Source of the DNA: Comamonadaceae bacterium OH2545_COT-014
GTDB lineage: Bacteria > Pseudomonadota > Gammaproteobacteria > Burkholderiales > Burkholderiaceae_C
NCBI GenBank assembly: GCA_003859965.1
Contig: RQYR01000004.1
Location: 80,811 to 144,810 of the forward strand
DNA: 64,000 nt
Direction: 5' to 3'
Program-made: the position numbers and the translations under genes
The notes under the pieces: model-generated
Databases searched by the model: none
What the model saw: the letters and a program-made list of their open reading frames with translations, nothing else
What the model was told of the DNA's origin: nothing
Part shown: in pieces, positions 50,734-59,270 of the stretch
Layout of the letters: every line of letters begins with the position of its first letter
Position numbering within the stretch: the stretch's first letter is position 1

Positions 50734-51615
50734 ATGTCTATCCCCCTGAAAACGGTTCGCCAGGTGCAAGCGGCCCCGGGCCGCCACTGGGTGGGCGATG
50801 GCTTTCCCGTGCACGGCCTGTTTGGCTACAGCGGCGATGGCGTGGCGCTTCGCAGCCCGTTTCTGATGCTGGACTATGCAGCCCCGACCCACTTCCCGCC
50901 CCGCACCGGCCACCGCCGGGGCGTGGGCCGGCACCCGCACCGTGGCTTTGAAACCGTGACCATCGTCTATGAAGGCGAGGTGGAGCACCGCGACTCCACC
51001 GGCGCGGGTGGAGTCATCGGCAAGGGCGATGTGCAATGGATGACCGCGGGCGGCGGCATCATTCATGAGGAATTCCATTCCGAACGCTACAGCCGCGAAG
51101 GTGGCCCGTTCGAGATGGTGCAGCTCTGGGTGAACCTGCCCCGGAAAGACAAGATGACGCCCGCGCATTACCAGGGCGTGACCGATGCGCAAATTCCGGC
51201 AGTGGCGCTCCCCGGCGATGCGGGCCAGGTACGGGTGATTGCCGGGCGCTACGGCCAAGCCCAGGGGCCGGCGCGAACCTACAGCCCGATGAACGTGTGG
51301 GACGTGCGCCTGAACGCCGGCCAGAGCGCCACGCTGGATCAGCCCGAAGGCTGGAGCACGCTGGTGCTGGTGCTGGATGGCGCCGTCCAGATCAACGCGG
51401 ACACCGTGCTGCGCCAGGCCGAAGTGGCCACGCTCTCGCACGAAGGCAGCGGGCTGTGCATCGAAGCGCAGGCCCAGGCCAAGCTGCTGCTGCTGGCTGG
51501 CGAGCCGATCAACGAGCCCGTGGTGGGCTACGGCCCGTTCGTGATGAACAGCCAGGCTGAAATTGCGCAGGCGATTGACGACTTCAACAGCGGGCGCTTT
51601 GGCCGCCTGGGCTAA
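50734..51615 (+). CDS. Pirin-family protein
   Basis: A 293-residue bicupin of the pirin family. Metal ligands are the His residues of HPHRGFETVTIVYEG and the His/Glu of IIHEEFHSER in the N-terminal cupin. Bacterial pirins are linked to quercetin dioxygenase activity and to redox-dependent regulation. The ATG at 50734 is fixed by AAAGGAG upstream. It is divergent from a LysR regulator that likely controls it. The stop codon TAA overlaps the start of repeat element B (51613-51775). Confidence 0.9.
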   Translation: MSIPLKTVRQVQAAPGRHWVGDGFPVHGLFGYSGDGVALRSPFLMLDYAAPTHFPPRTGHRRGVGRHPHRGFETVTIVYEGEVEHRDSTGAGGVIGKGDVQWMTAGGGIIHEEFHSERYSREGGPFEMVQLWVNLPRKDKMTPAHYQGVTDAQIPAVALPGDAGQVRVIAGRYGQAQGPARTYSPMNVWDVRLNAGQSATLDQPEGWSTLVLVLDGAVQINADTVLRQAEVATLSHEGSGLCIEAQAQAKLLLLAGEPINEPVVGYGPFVMNSQAEIAQAIDDFNSGRFGRLG

Positions 51616-51775
51616 GAGCCTGTTAAAGCCCTGCGCGGCAGGCCAGCAAGCGGATTGGGGCGCGGCCTGCCTGCATTGCAAATGCCTGGCCGGGCCACGA
51701 GGCCCGGCTGTGTTTGGCGCCTTCCATCCCACCCAAACCGCTGTTGCCCACCCGCGCCGAGAACTTGAACAGCTT
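51613..51775 (+). repeat. Spacer element B
   Basis: Starts TAAGAGCCTGTT at the pirin stop codon, ends GAACTTGAACAG, and contains the hairpin GCCGGGCC-ACGA-GGCCCGGC (51689-51708). It is related to element A (19364-19542 read in reverse), sharing the first 12 bases, CCCTGCG-x-G-x2-CAGG and GCGG-x-TGGGG. Confidence 0.45.
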
Positions 51776-51808
51776 CCAGGCAACGGAGGGCTGTTCCACA
51801 GCGTTGGG

Positions 51809-52846
51809 TCAATGCGGCGCCGGCCCGGCCGCGGTGGCGGCAGAAGCCACGGGCACAGCCTCTGGTTGCAGCAGGCTGCCATTGCGCAGCCCCTTGACGG
51901 TGGCCAGGCCCAGCACCGCCACGACCAGCGAGGCCAAAGCCAGGCTCAGCAGCGCCAGCGTGCCGAAAGCCGCACCGGCATCGCCCTGCGCGGCCAGCCG
52001 CAGCGACAGCACGGCAAAAGCCGCCAGCGGGAAAGACAGCGCCCACGCCGTCACCGCCAGCGGCTGCGCCAACATGCGGCGCGCCACGGTGGCGCTCCAC
52101 AGCAGGAAAAACAGGGCGGTGCCCCAGGCCATCCACCCGGCCATCACCGGCCAGCCCAGCTGCAGCGCCGCCACCCCCGCCACGGCCGGGGGGGCGATGG
52201 TGATGAAAGTCAGCGGCAGAAGCCGTTCGGCCCAAAGCCCTTGTGCGGCCACGCGCGCCAGCAGCAACGCTAGCAGCACCGGCCACAGAACCAGCCCCAA
52301 ACCAAATTGCGCCACGGCCCACGGCCCGGCCCCTACGGCCACGCCGGCCAGCGGCGCCAGCACGTTGCCGACCACGGGGATGAACAGCGCCGGCGTCACC
52401 GGCGGCCAGCCGGCGGCTTGTCCGCCCCCCTTGCCAGCCCGCAGCCAGCGCCCCAGCACCCAGACCGTGGCGCCCAGCTGTGCCAGCGAACCCGCCCACC
52501 ACAGCGCCGCCACCCAGCCCCCGGTATCGCCCAGCACATTCACGGCCACATTGGCCAGCAGCAGCAGCGACACCGCGGGCGCAGCCACGAAGGCATGCCG
52601 CACGGGGTGCGCCAGGTCAGCCGCCAGCGCCTGCGGGTGGCGCTGCCAGCGCAGCCAGGACAACCCGGCCAGCGCCACGAATACCAGCGCCGCCAGCGCC
52701 CCCAGCACCAGTGCCCCGGCGCCGGCCAGCGGCCCCATCAGCGCCGAAGCGCGCGCCCAGGCCAGCGCCAGCCCCGCCAAGCCCATAACGATGGCGAACC
52801 AGCCCGGGTGAAGGTATTGCAGCGGATCTTGGGGGCGCATGGACAT
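51809..52846 (-). CDS. SLAC1/TehA-family transporter
   Basis: A 345-residue inner-membrane protein with ten predicted helices. It opens with LHPGWFAIVMGLAGLALAW, the typical first helix of the TDT/SLAC1 family (tellurite/dicarboxylate or anion channels). The last 30 residues are Ala/Pro-rich. Transport substrate is unknown; family members export C4-dicarboxylates, sulfite or anions. It is monocistronic. Confidence 0.83.
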   Translation of the reverse strand: MSMRPQDPLQYLHPGWFAIVMGLAGLALAWARASALMGPLAGAGALVLGALAALVFVALAGLSWLRWQRHPQALAADLAHPVRHAFVAAPAVSLLLLANVAVNVLGDTGGWVAALWWAGSLAQLGATVWVLGRWLRAGKGGGQAAGWPPVTPALFIPVVGNVLAPLAGVAVGAGPWAVAQFGLGLVLWPVLLALLLARVAAQGLWAERLLPLTFITIAPPAVAGVAALQLGWPVMAGWMAWGTALFFLLWSATVARRMLAQPLAVTAWALSFPLAAFAVLSLRLAAQGDAGAAFGTLALLSLALASLVVAVLGLATVKGLRNGSLLQPEAVPVASAATAAGPAPH

Positions 52847-53147
52847 GGCGTGAAGGCAGAACAGGCAAGCGGCGGCGGTTGGCCAGGCAGCGGGTGAAAG
52901 AAGCAGCGCAAATTCGCTTCTGAATTGATAGCATCATACCGCACCACCACTGCCGCGGTGGCCTGCAGGGCCATCTGCCTGGCGCGCGGCGCGCCAACCG
53001 GGGGCTGGGTGCTCGCCGGAGCCGGGGTGCTGCTGGGGCGCTTTTAGGCGGCCAGGATGACTCCGCCGGCCCACGCCTGGGCGCATCGGGCAGGCGGAAC
53101 CAGGCAACTACCGCGACCGTGCCCGCCTTGCCCTGTGCCGTGTTCTG
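52847..53147. other. Gene-free spacer
   Basis: A 301-bp spacer upstream of the SLAC1-type gene. It holds copy 6 of the 17-bp element (52916-52932) and must contain the promoter of the transporter. No RNA gene or convincing ORF is seen. Confidence 0.4.
52916..52932 (-). repeat. 17-bp A-rich element, copy 6
   Basis: The minus strand reads GCTATCAATTCAGAAGC. It is a diverged copy with the GCTATCAA left half and AAGC right end. Confidence 0.5.
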
Positions 53148-53759
53148 TCACGGCGCCGCCGGGCAGTTGCGCCGTTGCAGCACGCCCCAAGCCAGGCGCT
53201 CGTTTTGCGCGAGGGCTGCCGCGTTTTCGTAGAGAGACACTTCCAGCTCGCACGGCTGGCCATCCGGCTGGGCCAGCCGCAGGTGAGACAGGCGCGTGCC
53301 ATCCAGCGTGCAGCCAGGCGGGCCAGAAGGCGCCAGCAAGGCGGTGAGCGCGGGGGTGGTTGCCCCGCCGGCTTCTTGCGTGCCTGGCGGCGGGGCCGCG
53401 GGCGCCACGGGCTCTTGGGCCGCCATGACGGCATGCGGCGCCGCGCCGCAGATGGACCACTGCACGGTCTGGGCGGCCAGCGTGACCGTGCCCAGCGAGG
53501 CCAGGGCGCGGCTCAGCGGTTCCCAGGAGCCGTGCCAAGCAGCTGGCAGCACTGCGGCCGGGGCCGCGCGCGTGGCGACGGAGGGGCGCGGCGCACTGGC
53601 CGCAGTGGCGGCTGGCGGCCGGGCGGGCAGCGGGGCGGCCGTATGGGCGGTCTGGGCCATGCTGGCCAGTGGCCACCATCCGGCTGCGGCCAGCACGCCA
53701 AGGGCGGCCAGGCCCACGCCGGGCTGGCGGCGAGTCAGCAGAGGGCGGCGCCGGCTCAT
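53148..53759 (-). CDS. Exported protein of unknown function
   Basis: A 203-residue protein. It starts MSRRRPLLTRRQPG with a basic, Arg-rich n-region, then a hydrophobic core (about 15-34) and a signal-peptidase-like site near SMAQTAHT. The Arg pairs could also be a loose twin-arginine signal. The rest is Ala/Pro-rich with four Cys residues in three segments (VQWSICGAAP, PPGCTLDGTRL, QPCELEVSLYE, RRNCPAA), which suggests disulfides and a folded C-terminal half. I do not recognise the family. It overlaps the upstream exported protein by 4 bp (ATGA), so the two are a coupled pair. Confidence 0.6.
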   Translation of the reverse strand: MSRRRPLLTRRQPGVGLAALGVLAAAGWWPLASMAQTAHTAAPLPARPPAATAASAPRPSVATRAAPAAVLPAAWHGSWEPLSRALASLGTVTLAAQTVQWSICGAAPHAVMAAQEPVAPAAPPPGTQEAGGATTPALTALLAPSGPPGCTLDGTRLSHLRLAQPDGQPCELEVSLYENAAALAQNERLAWGVLQRRNCPAAP

Positions 53760-54211
53760 GGCAGCAGCGCCGCAGGCGCCTGGTATTGCGCGGCCCAGCC
53801 TTGCCAGGCCACATCGGTCGGGCCCACGGCCAGCGCCACGACCTTCCAGGCGCCATCGGACTGGCGTTGCAGCAGTGCCACGCACCGGTCGGATTTGGCG
53901 CCCGCCTGGGCTGCGGCATGTTGGTCCGTGCCGGCGTAGTCGAAACGCTGGCCGTTGTTGGCATCACGCAGGCGCGCGGTCAGAAACGCCCAGTCGTCTT
54001 GCGTGCGCAGCGCCTCCAGTTGCAGCACGGGGCCCTGCTGCAGGCCCAGGTGTTCGGCCGTGGCGGAGCGAGCGGTGAGCACCATGGCATCGCGTTCGGC
54101 CGGGGTCAGCCCGGCATCGGCTGCGCTGGCGGGCAGGGCGTGGCACAGCGCCAGGCCCAGCAGCCAGCGGGTGGGGTGAAAGACAAAGCGTTTCACGGGC
54201 GTTCCTTTCAA
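53756..54211 (-). CDS. Small exported protein of unknown function
   Basis: A 151-residue protein with a Sec signal (about 1-30, ending PASA). The mature part has helix-strand sequence RDAMVLTARSATAEHLGL followed by WAFLTARLRDANNGQRFDYAGT and ends with CVALLQRQSDGAWKVVALAVG, similar to small NTF2-like or Cys-containing secreted proteins. No named family was identified. It overlaps the following exported protein by 4 bp. ATG 54211 (MKGTPVKRF) is used; a GTG at 54196 is an alternative. Confidence 0.6.
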   Translation of the reverse strand: MKGTPVKRFVFHPTRWLLGLALCHALPASAADAGLTPAERDAMVLTARSATAEHLGLQQGPVLQLEALRTQDDWAFLTARLRDANNGQRFDYAGTDQHAAAQAGAKSDRCVALLQRQSDGAWKVVALAVGPTDVAWQGWAAQYQAPAALLP

Positions 54212-54235
54212 CGGATCAATGGGGGAAGCGGCAGC

Positions 54236-54282
54236 GGAAAAAGCCAGCCCCGGCAGGCGTTATAGCCGCCGCGGGCTGGCTT
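54236..54282 (-). terminator. Intrinsic terminator after the peptidoglycan hydrolase gene
   Basis: A 10-bp perfect stem AAGCCAGCCC / GGGCTGGCTT encloses a 22-nt GC-rich loop. On the minus strand it is followed by a T-run at 54236-54240. Confidence 0.75.
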
Positions 54283-54322
54283 GGGCGGGCTGTTCGGGCC
54301 CGCGCGAAGGCATCAACCGGCC

Positions 54323-55804
54323 TCAGTTGGGCGGCGTCAGGATGACCATGTTGGTCCAGCTACCGTCGTCGTAGCCAATGCGCTGGCTGCCGTCGGGATT
54401 GCTGTTGTTGGAGCCGACCAGCTGGAACTCGCCGTTGGCGTTTTTGACCACCATTTCGACGTGGCCGTTGTTGTTCATCAGCACCACGTCACCCGGCTTG
54501 GCCTCGGCAGGGCTGACTTCGCGCCAGCCCTTGTTGCGCAGCGTCTGATCCAGCTGCGGCACCCAGCTGGTGTGCTCGCTCGGGTCGAGTTGGCCGTTCT
54601 TGATCAGCACGGCCGAGATGAAGTTGGCGCAGCACACGTCGTTAGGGATGCTGCTGTCCATCGGCAGCGCGCCGCTGCCTTTCAGCTCGGAGGCGTTCTG
54701 GCCGACAAAGCTCTCGGCAATGGCAGCGGCGTTGGCGCCCGTGCCATTGCCGGCCGGCGTGGGAGCGCCGGTGCCCGTGGGGCCGCCCACGCCACCAGGG
54801 CCGCCCGCTTCGCCGCCATCCAGCGGGACGGGCTTGCCAGCGCCGGGCGGCAGGTTGACCTTGTCGCCGGGGTAGATCAGGTCGGGGTTGGCAATTTGCG
54901 GGTTGGCGGCAATCAGATCCTGCAAGGAAACGCCATTGGCCTTGGCGATGTCCCACAGCGTGTCGCCCGGCACCACGGTGTGCACCATCTTGGCCGGCTG
55001 GGGCGGCGGCAATGTGTCAATCAGGTTGGGCGGCACTTTGCCCTCGGCCAGCCCATTCGTGCCCGCGCTGCCGTCAGGCGCCTGGTTGCCGAACATGGCC
55101 GCTTCCTGCTCGCGGCGCGTGACCAGGCCGGGCAGCACTTCGCCACCGGCATGCACCCAGCCCTTGAGCGCTTCCTGGGCGCCGGCGTAGTCACCGGCGT
55201 TGAGCTTTTGCAGCACGTCTGACTCGGCGAACGCGCCCGCGCCCATGTTGTAGGTAAAGCTCACCAGCGCGTCGAACTGGCCCTGGGTGATGGGCACCTT
55301 GACGTTCTGGCGCACGGCGTCTTCGGCCCAGCTCACGTCTTGGCGCAGCAGGTCTTCGGCCTGCGCTTCGCTGATTTGCTGGCCCACTTGCACGTCCGGC
55401 CCGGTGTGGCCGTAGCCGATGGTGGGTACGCCCACCGGATCCAGGTAGCCGGTGGTACGCAGCCCTTCGCTGGCCTTCAAGTGATCCAGGCCGGCCTGGC
55501 TCACGCTCATGTTCGCGGCCGAGCCGCCACCGGCAGCGGCCGCGCTCTGCGCGGAAGCCGCCGCAGGCGCGGCCCCGCTGGCGGCGGAGGCCTGGGCGCC
55601 CGCCGGCATTTGAATCAGGTCGCCCGGCCCAATGCGATCCGGATTGGCAATTTGCGGGTTGGCCGCAATCAGGTCTTTCAGCGAAACACCCATGCGGGCG
55701 GCAATACTGGACAAAGTGTCGCTGCGCTCTACCGTAACGGCAGGCGTGGAAGAAGCCGTCTGCCCCAGGCGGCTGGCCGGATTGGCAAAAGAAACAGCAG
55801 TCAT
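54323..55804 (-). CDS. LysM-lysozyme-LysM-NlpC/P60-like peptidoglycan hydrolase
   Basis: A 493-residue multidomain cell-wall enzyme. In order it has LysM 1 (about 22-66), an Ala linker, a phage-type GH24 lysozyme (about 99-245) with the E-D-T triad in ASEGLRTTGYLDPVGVPTIG, LysM 2 (about 275-322), a Gly/Pro linker, and a C-terminal NlpC/P60- or CHAP-like domain (about 355-493) with Cys in PNDVCCANFISAV and His in NGHVEMVVK. Two unrelated hydrolytic domains in one protein are unusual. The N-terminus, MTAVSFANPASRLGQTA, is Ser/Thr/Ala-rich and is not a Sec signal. It is divergent from the type III secretion gene run, so it could be exported by, or prepare the wall for, that system. AAGGAAGG lies upstream of the ATG. 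Confidence 0.82.
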   Translation of the reverse strand: MTAVSFANPASRLGQTASSTPAVTVERSDTLSSIAARMGVSLKDLIAANPQIANPDRIGPGDLIQMPAGAQASAASGAAPAAASAQSAAAAGGGSAANMSVSQAGLDHLKASEGLRTTGYLDPVGVPTIGYGHTGPDVQVGQQISEAQAEDLLRQDVSWAEDAVRQNVKVPITQGQFDALVSFTYNMGAGAFAESDVLQKLNAGDYAGAQEALKGWVHAGGEVLPGLVTRREQEAAMFGNQAPDGSAGTNGLAEGKVPPNLIDTLPPPQPAKMVHTVVPGDTLWDIAKANGVSLQDLIAANPQIANPDLIYPGDKVNLPPGAGKPVPLDGGEAGGPGGVGGPTGTGAPTPAGNGTGANAAAIAESFVGQNASELKGSGALPMDSSIPNDVCCANFISAVLIKNGQLDPSEHTSWVPQLDQTLRNKGWREVSPAEAKPGDVVLMNNNGHVEMVVKNANGEFQLVGSNNSNPDGSQRIGYDDGSWTNMVILTPPN

Positions 55805-56384
55805 GGTTGACCTTCCTTTCGGGACGCAAGTGAAAGATAAATCGCCCGACAGCCCCGGCGCCACGGCAGCTGTAAGCGAGCAGGCACTTGCATCCTAGGT
55901 GGCCCCGGCAGGCCATGAAAGCTGGTGAGACTTCTAATGAAATACCCTTTTGCCACTCTTTTTTGCATGACCAATAGGGTCATAATTCATCAAATGATGA
56001 TGAATTGAATTTCATAAATTCAAAAAATATTTTTTGGCCATTGATTGATGTAGGTGTGATTACCTGGTCTGCAGCCCGGATTTGTTTTCATCATTTGTTT
56101 CAAATCATTCTGTCGAATACCAAATTTACCCAGGGACAAATAAAGAACCTCATTGCAAACCTATTTACATTGATTTTCAGCATCAAGAAATTGCGCAAGA
56201 GCGGCGGCATGGGATGAGAGATGCCCTTGGGCCCGCTTCATTGGCACAAGCCGCGCCTCCACTGCCAACGCAACAGCGGGCGGCGCTTTGGGGCCAGAAG
56301 CAGGAGAGACAGGCAAGGGCAGCCCCGGTAGTAACGCTCCCATCTGTTCAAATCGTGCGCTCTGTCACACACTGCGCCCCCAGC
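55805..56384. other. A/T-rich divergent control region of the T3SS island
   Basis: A 580-bp gene-free region whose middle (about 55925-56210) is strongly A/T-rich, in contrast to the GC-rich surroundings. Two inverted repeats, ATGACC-5-GGTCAT (55967-55983) and AATTCATCA-5-TGATGAATT (55984-56006), lie side by side and look like operators. It separates the hydrolase from the sctQ-like gene and is probably a regulatory region. The TTG-started frame 56005-56217 is not considered coding. Confidence 0.55.
55967..56006. promoter_or_regulatory. Paired inverted repeats, candidate operator
   Basis: ATGACC-AATAG-...GGTCAT (6-bp arms) is directly followed by AATTCATCA-AATGA-TGATGAATT (9-bp perfect arms). 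The regulator is not known. Confidence 0.45.
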
Positions 56385-57323
56385 ATGAATTGGCACTCTC
56401 CCTTTGACTCGCCTGGCAGCGATGCCGGGCCGGAAGCGGCGCCGCCCGTGGAAGCGGCCTCAGCGCCAGTACCGTTGCACTACAGCGGCGCCACTGCCCG
56501 TGGCTGGCTGCATGTGAGCGTGCCGCGTGCCGCCGGGCCGGACGGCATGGCCGGCACACCCACCGGGGTTGAGCAGGTGCTTCAATTGGCCGAGGCTGAA
56601 GCCTTGCTGGCCGATGTGGAAGCCTGGCTGCACACCGGGTGGGATCCGGCGCCCGCGCACGCCGTGGACGCGCCCGCCAGCGCGCTGACCGCCGAAGTCC
56701 GCGACCCGGCCTTGGCGCCCCCCGGCACCCGGCTGGTTCTGCCGCCCCAGGCCTTGCATGGCATGACCCCGCCCGACACGCTGCTGGCGCCGCGCCTGGC
56801 ATGGAGCGCCGTGGTCGGGCAGGTGCATCTGGGCGCGGTGCCTGTGGAAGCGCTGGCGCAGCTGGAAGTAGGCGCCCTGCTCTGGCTGCCCGCTTCTTTT
56901 GCCGAGCGCTGGCCGGTGGCGCTGCATGACCGAGCGGGCCGTTTGCCGCCTTCGGCGGGCTGGCTCGATCTGGCCGCCGCCCGCCTGGTGCTGGACGCCA
57001 GCGCCCCACCGCCTGAAGTCGATCCCAACGCCCCCCATGTGGTGCTGCGCCAGCCGGTGCGCGCGCCGTTGGACGCCTGGCTGGGCTGGCCGCGCGCCGA
57101 TGGCGCCACCGGCGCCAGCCCCGGCTGGCCCCTGCCCGCGCCGTGGCAGGCAGAGCTGCGCACGGGCCAAACCATGCACGCGCGCGGTGCGCTGCTGGCG
57201 CTGGGCGGCGGCTGCGGCCTGCGCATTGACACGCTGGGCACGGCGCCCTCCCGCGCCGTCACGCCATCACCGCAAGAAGCATTGGCCCCCGGGGCCGATT
57301 CATACTGCCCTGAAAGCGATTGA
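56385..57323 (+). CDS. sctQ: SctQ-like type III secretion C-ring protein
   Basis: A 312-residue protein. The last part, RTGQTMHARGALLALGGGCG and RIDTLG, fits the C-terminal SpoA (surface presentation of antigens) domain pattern; an internal segment, VVGQVHLGAVPVEALAQLEV and LLWLPASFAE, fits a first SpoA domain. The N-terminal 150 residues are divergent, as usual for SctQ. It forms the cytoplasmic sorting platform of the export apparatus. Position directly upstream of sctR supports this. ATG 56385 is the start best fitting the domain limits, although the frame is open from 56082. Confidence 0.65.
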   Translation: MNWHSPFDSPGSDAGPEAAPPVEAASAPVPLHYSGATARGWLHVSVPRAAGPDGMAGTPTGVEQVLQLAEAEALLADVEAWLHTGWDPAPAHAVDAPASALTAEVRDPALAPPGTRLVLPPQALHGMTPPDTLLAPRLAWSAVVGQVHLGAVPVEALAQLEVGALLWLPASFAERWPVALHDRAGRLPPSAGWLDLAAARLVLDASAPPPEVDPNAPHVVLRQPVRAPLDAWLGWPRADGATGASPGWPLPAPWQAELRTGQTMHARGALLALGGGCGLRIDTLGTAPSRAVTPSPQEALAPGADSYCPESD

Positions 57324-57368
57324 ATTCATCGTAAGCGGGGCGCTTGGCCGACCCGCCTGCCGCGACCT

Positions 57369-58019
57369 ATGGACCTGACCCAGTTTTCCCCCTCATCCGC
57401 GCTGATTACCGTCATCCTGGTGGCGCTGGCGCCCTTCGTGGGCGTGATGATTACTTCGTTCACCAAGATCATCGTGGTGCTCAGCCTGCTGCGCAACGCG
57501 CTGGGGCTGCAGCAGGTGCCGCCCAACGTGGTGCTCAATGGCATGGCGCTGGTGCTCACCATCTACGTCATGCTGCCGGTGGGGCTGGAAGCCTTTTCGC
57601 GCGTGGACAGCCTGCCCAAGGCCATGAACAGCACCGACAACATGATGCAGGCCGCCGACGCCGCCAAGGAGCCGCTGCGCGACTTTCTGGTCAAACACTC
57701 CAGCCCGCGCGAGCGCAATTTCTTCCTGAAAACGGCGCAGAAGAACCTGCCGCCCGAGCGCGCCGCGCAGTTGACCGAGCGCGACTTCGTCGTGGTCGTG
57801 CCCGCCTTCACCGTGAGCGAGCTGGCGGCAGCGTTCCAGATCGGCTTTCTGATCTTCCTGCCCTTTCTCATCATCGACCTCATCATCGCCAACATCCTGA
57901 TGGCCATGGGCATGATGATGCTGTCGCCCACCACCATTTCGCTGCCCTTCAAGCTGCTGCTGTTTGTGCTGGTGGACGGCTGGGTCAAGCTCTCGCATGG
58001 GCTGGTGCTCTCGTACTGA
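57369..58019 (+). CDS. sctR: SctR-family type III secretion export apparatus protein
   Basis: A 216-residue membrane protein with four helices, homologous to YscR/HrcR and the flagellar FliP. The segment SFTKIIVVLSLLRNALGLQQ, then PPNVVLNGMALVLTIYVMLP, is the SctR signature, and the C-terminal GFLIFLPFLIIDLIIANILM is also typical. It forms the core of the export gate with SctS and SctT. The absence of a long cleaved signal peptide and sequence PPNVVLNG favour the virulence-type SctR over FliP. It starts 45 bp after sctQ. Confidence 0.92.
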   Translation: MDLTQFSPSSALITVILVALAPFVGVMITSFTKIIVVLSLLRNALGLQQVPPNVVLNGMALVLTIYVMLPVGLEAFSRVDSLPKAMNSTDNMMQAADAAKEPLRDFLVKHSSPRERNFFLKTAQKNLPPERAAQLTERDFVVVVPAFTVSELAAAFQIGFLIFLPFLIIDLIIANILMAMGMMMLSPTTISLPFKLLLFVLVDGWVKLSHGLVLSY

Positions 58020-58051
58020 GCGCACGGATCCGTGTCACGAAAGGTTTGAAC

Positions 58052-58324
58052 ATGCTTGACAGTGAAGCCCTGCAACTCGTTTACCAGGCGCTGTGGCTGG
58101 TGCTGCTGCTGTCGGCGCCGCCCGTGCTGGTGGCCGCCCTGGTAGGTCTGCTCATCGCGCTGGTGCAGGCAGCCACGCAGATTCAGGAGCAGACGCTGCA
58201 ATACGCGCTGAAGTTCTTCGCCATCGTGCTCACCATCTTCATCACCGCCTCGCTGCTGGGCAGCTCGCTCTACCGCTTTGCCGACCGGGTGATGACCGAG
58301 TTTCCGGCCATGGTGAAGAAATGA
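58052..58324 (+). CDS. sctS: SctS-family type III secretion export apparatus protein
   Basis: A 90-residue protein with two membrane helices. The pattern LVLLLSAPPVLVAALVGLLIALVQAATQIQEQTL is YscS/FliQ-like. It is 32 bp after sctR and encodes the small component of the export gate. Confidence 0.92.
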   Translation: MLDSEALQLVYQALWLVLLLSAPPVLVAALVGLLIALVQAATQIQEQTLQYALKFFAIVLTIFITASLLGSSLYRFADRVMTEFPAMVKK

Positions 58325-58425
58325 GGCAACGCCTGGCACGTCCGCCACGCCGCCGCGCCAGCGGCCAGCCACGGCCTGCGGTGGGCCGTGGGCCGCAGGC
58401 TGCGCCGGCCGCCCGGGAGCGCTAG

Positions 58426-59223
58426 ATGGGTGAGGCTTTCGGCGCCATTGGCAACCTGGGCGATTTGGCGCTGCTGGCGGCGCTGGCCAGCACGCGCTTT
58501 GCCGTGGCCTTTTTGCTGTTGCCCATCCTGGCGCAGGAAACGGTGCCAGCCACCGTGCGCAGCGCCATCTTTCTGGGCTTTGGCGTCATCACGCTGGCGG
58601 TGCAGCCGCAAATTGACGTGCACGACTGGGGCACGCAGCAGTGGCTGATGCTGTTTGCCAAGGAAGCCTTTCTGGGCCTGGCCATGGGCACGCTGCTGGC
58701 GGCCATTTTGTGGGCCTTTCACGCCGCTGGCGAAGTGGTGGATGGCGCCAGCGGCATGGGCATGGCGCAAATCGTTGACCCGCTATCGGGGCGGCAGACC
58801 TCTCTGACTGGCGCTTTTCTTGGACGTCTGTCGGTCTACCTGTTCATGGCCACCGGCGGCATGCTGCTGTGGGTGGGCGCGCTGCTGGAGAGCTTTGCGC
58901 TATGGCCGCTGGCGCAGGGCGGCCTGCTGCCCCGGCGCGAGAGCGTGGTGCTGTTCGAATCGGCCTTCGCGCAATTTGCCGGGCTGATGTTCGTGCTGGC
59001 CGCGCCGGCGCTGGTGGTGTTGTACATGATCGACCTCTCGCTCGGCCTCATGAACCGTTATGCGCCGCAGCTCAACCTGATCTCCATCTCCATCTCACTC
59101 AAGGGGCTAGCGGCCGTGCTGGTGTGGCTGGTGATGCTGGCCACCGTGGTGCAAACGCTGATGGACCAAGTCAGTGAACTGATGCCCCAGCTCTTGCAGA
59201 AAGTCCAGGCCACTCTGGCATAG
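58426..59223 (+). CDS. sctT: SctT-family type III secretion export apparatus protein
   Basis: A 265-residue protein with six to eight membrane helices homologous to YscT/HrcT and FliR. Hallmarks are the segment ILWAFHAAGEVVDGASGMGM followed by AQIVDPLSGRQTSLTGAFLG, and LYMIDLSLGLMNRYAPQLNL. It completes the R-S-T export gate. It is 101 bp after sctS. Its usual neighbour sctU is not downstream. Confidence 0.9.
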   Translation: MGEAFGAIGNLGDLALLAALASTRFAVAFLLLPILAQETVPATVRSAIFLGFGVITLAVQPQIDVHDWGTQQWLMLFAKEAFLGLAMGTLLAAILWAFHAAGEVVDGASGMGMAQIVDPLSGRQTSLTGAFLGRLSVYLFMATGGMLLWVGALLESFALWPLAQGGLLPRRESVVLFESAFAQFAGLMFVLAAPALVVLYMIDLSLGLMNRYAPQLNLISISISLKGLAAVLVWLVMLATVVQTLMDQVSELMPQLLQKVQATLA

Positions 59224-59270
59224 GTACACTTACTAAAAAGCCTTTCCAGTCAGAATACAAGCCAAAGTTT

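Noticed and set aside
56005..56217. A 70-codon A/T-rich frame upstream of sctQ
   Set aside because: It starts at TTG, has no ribosome binding site, and lies in the low-GC control region with inverted repeats. I treat it as noncoding.
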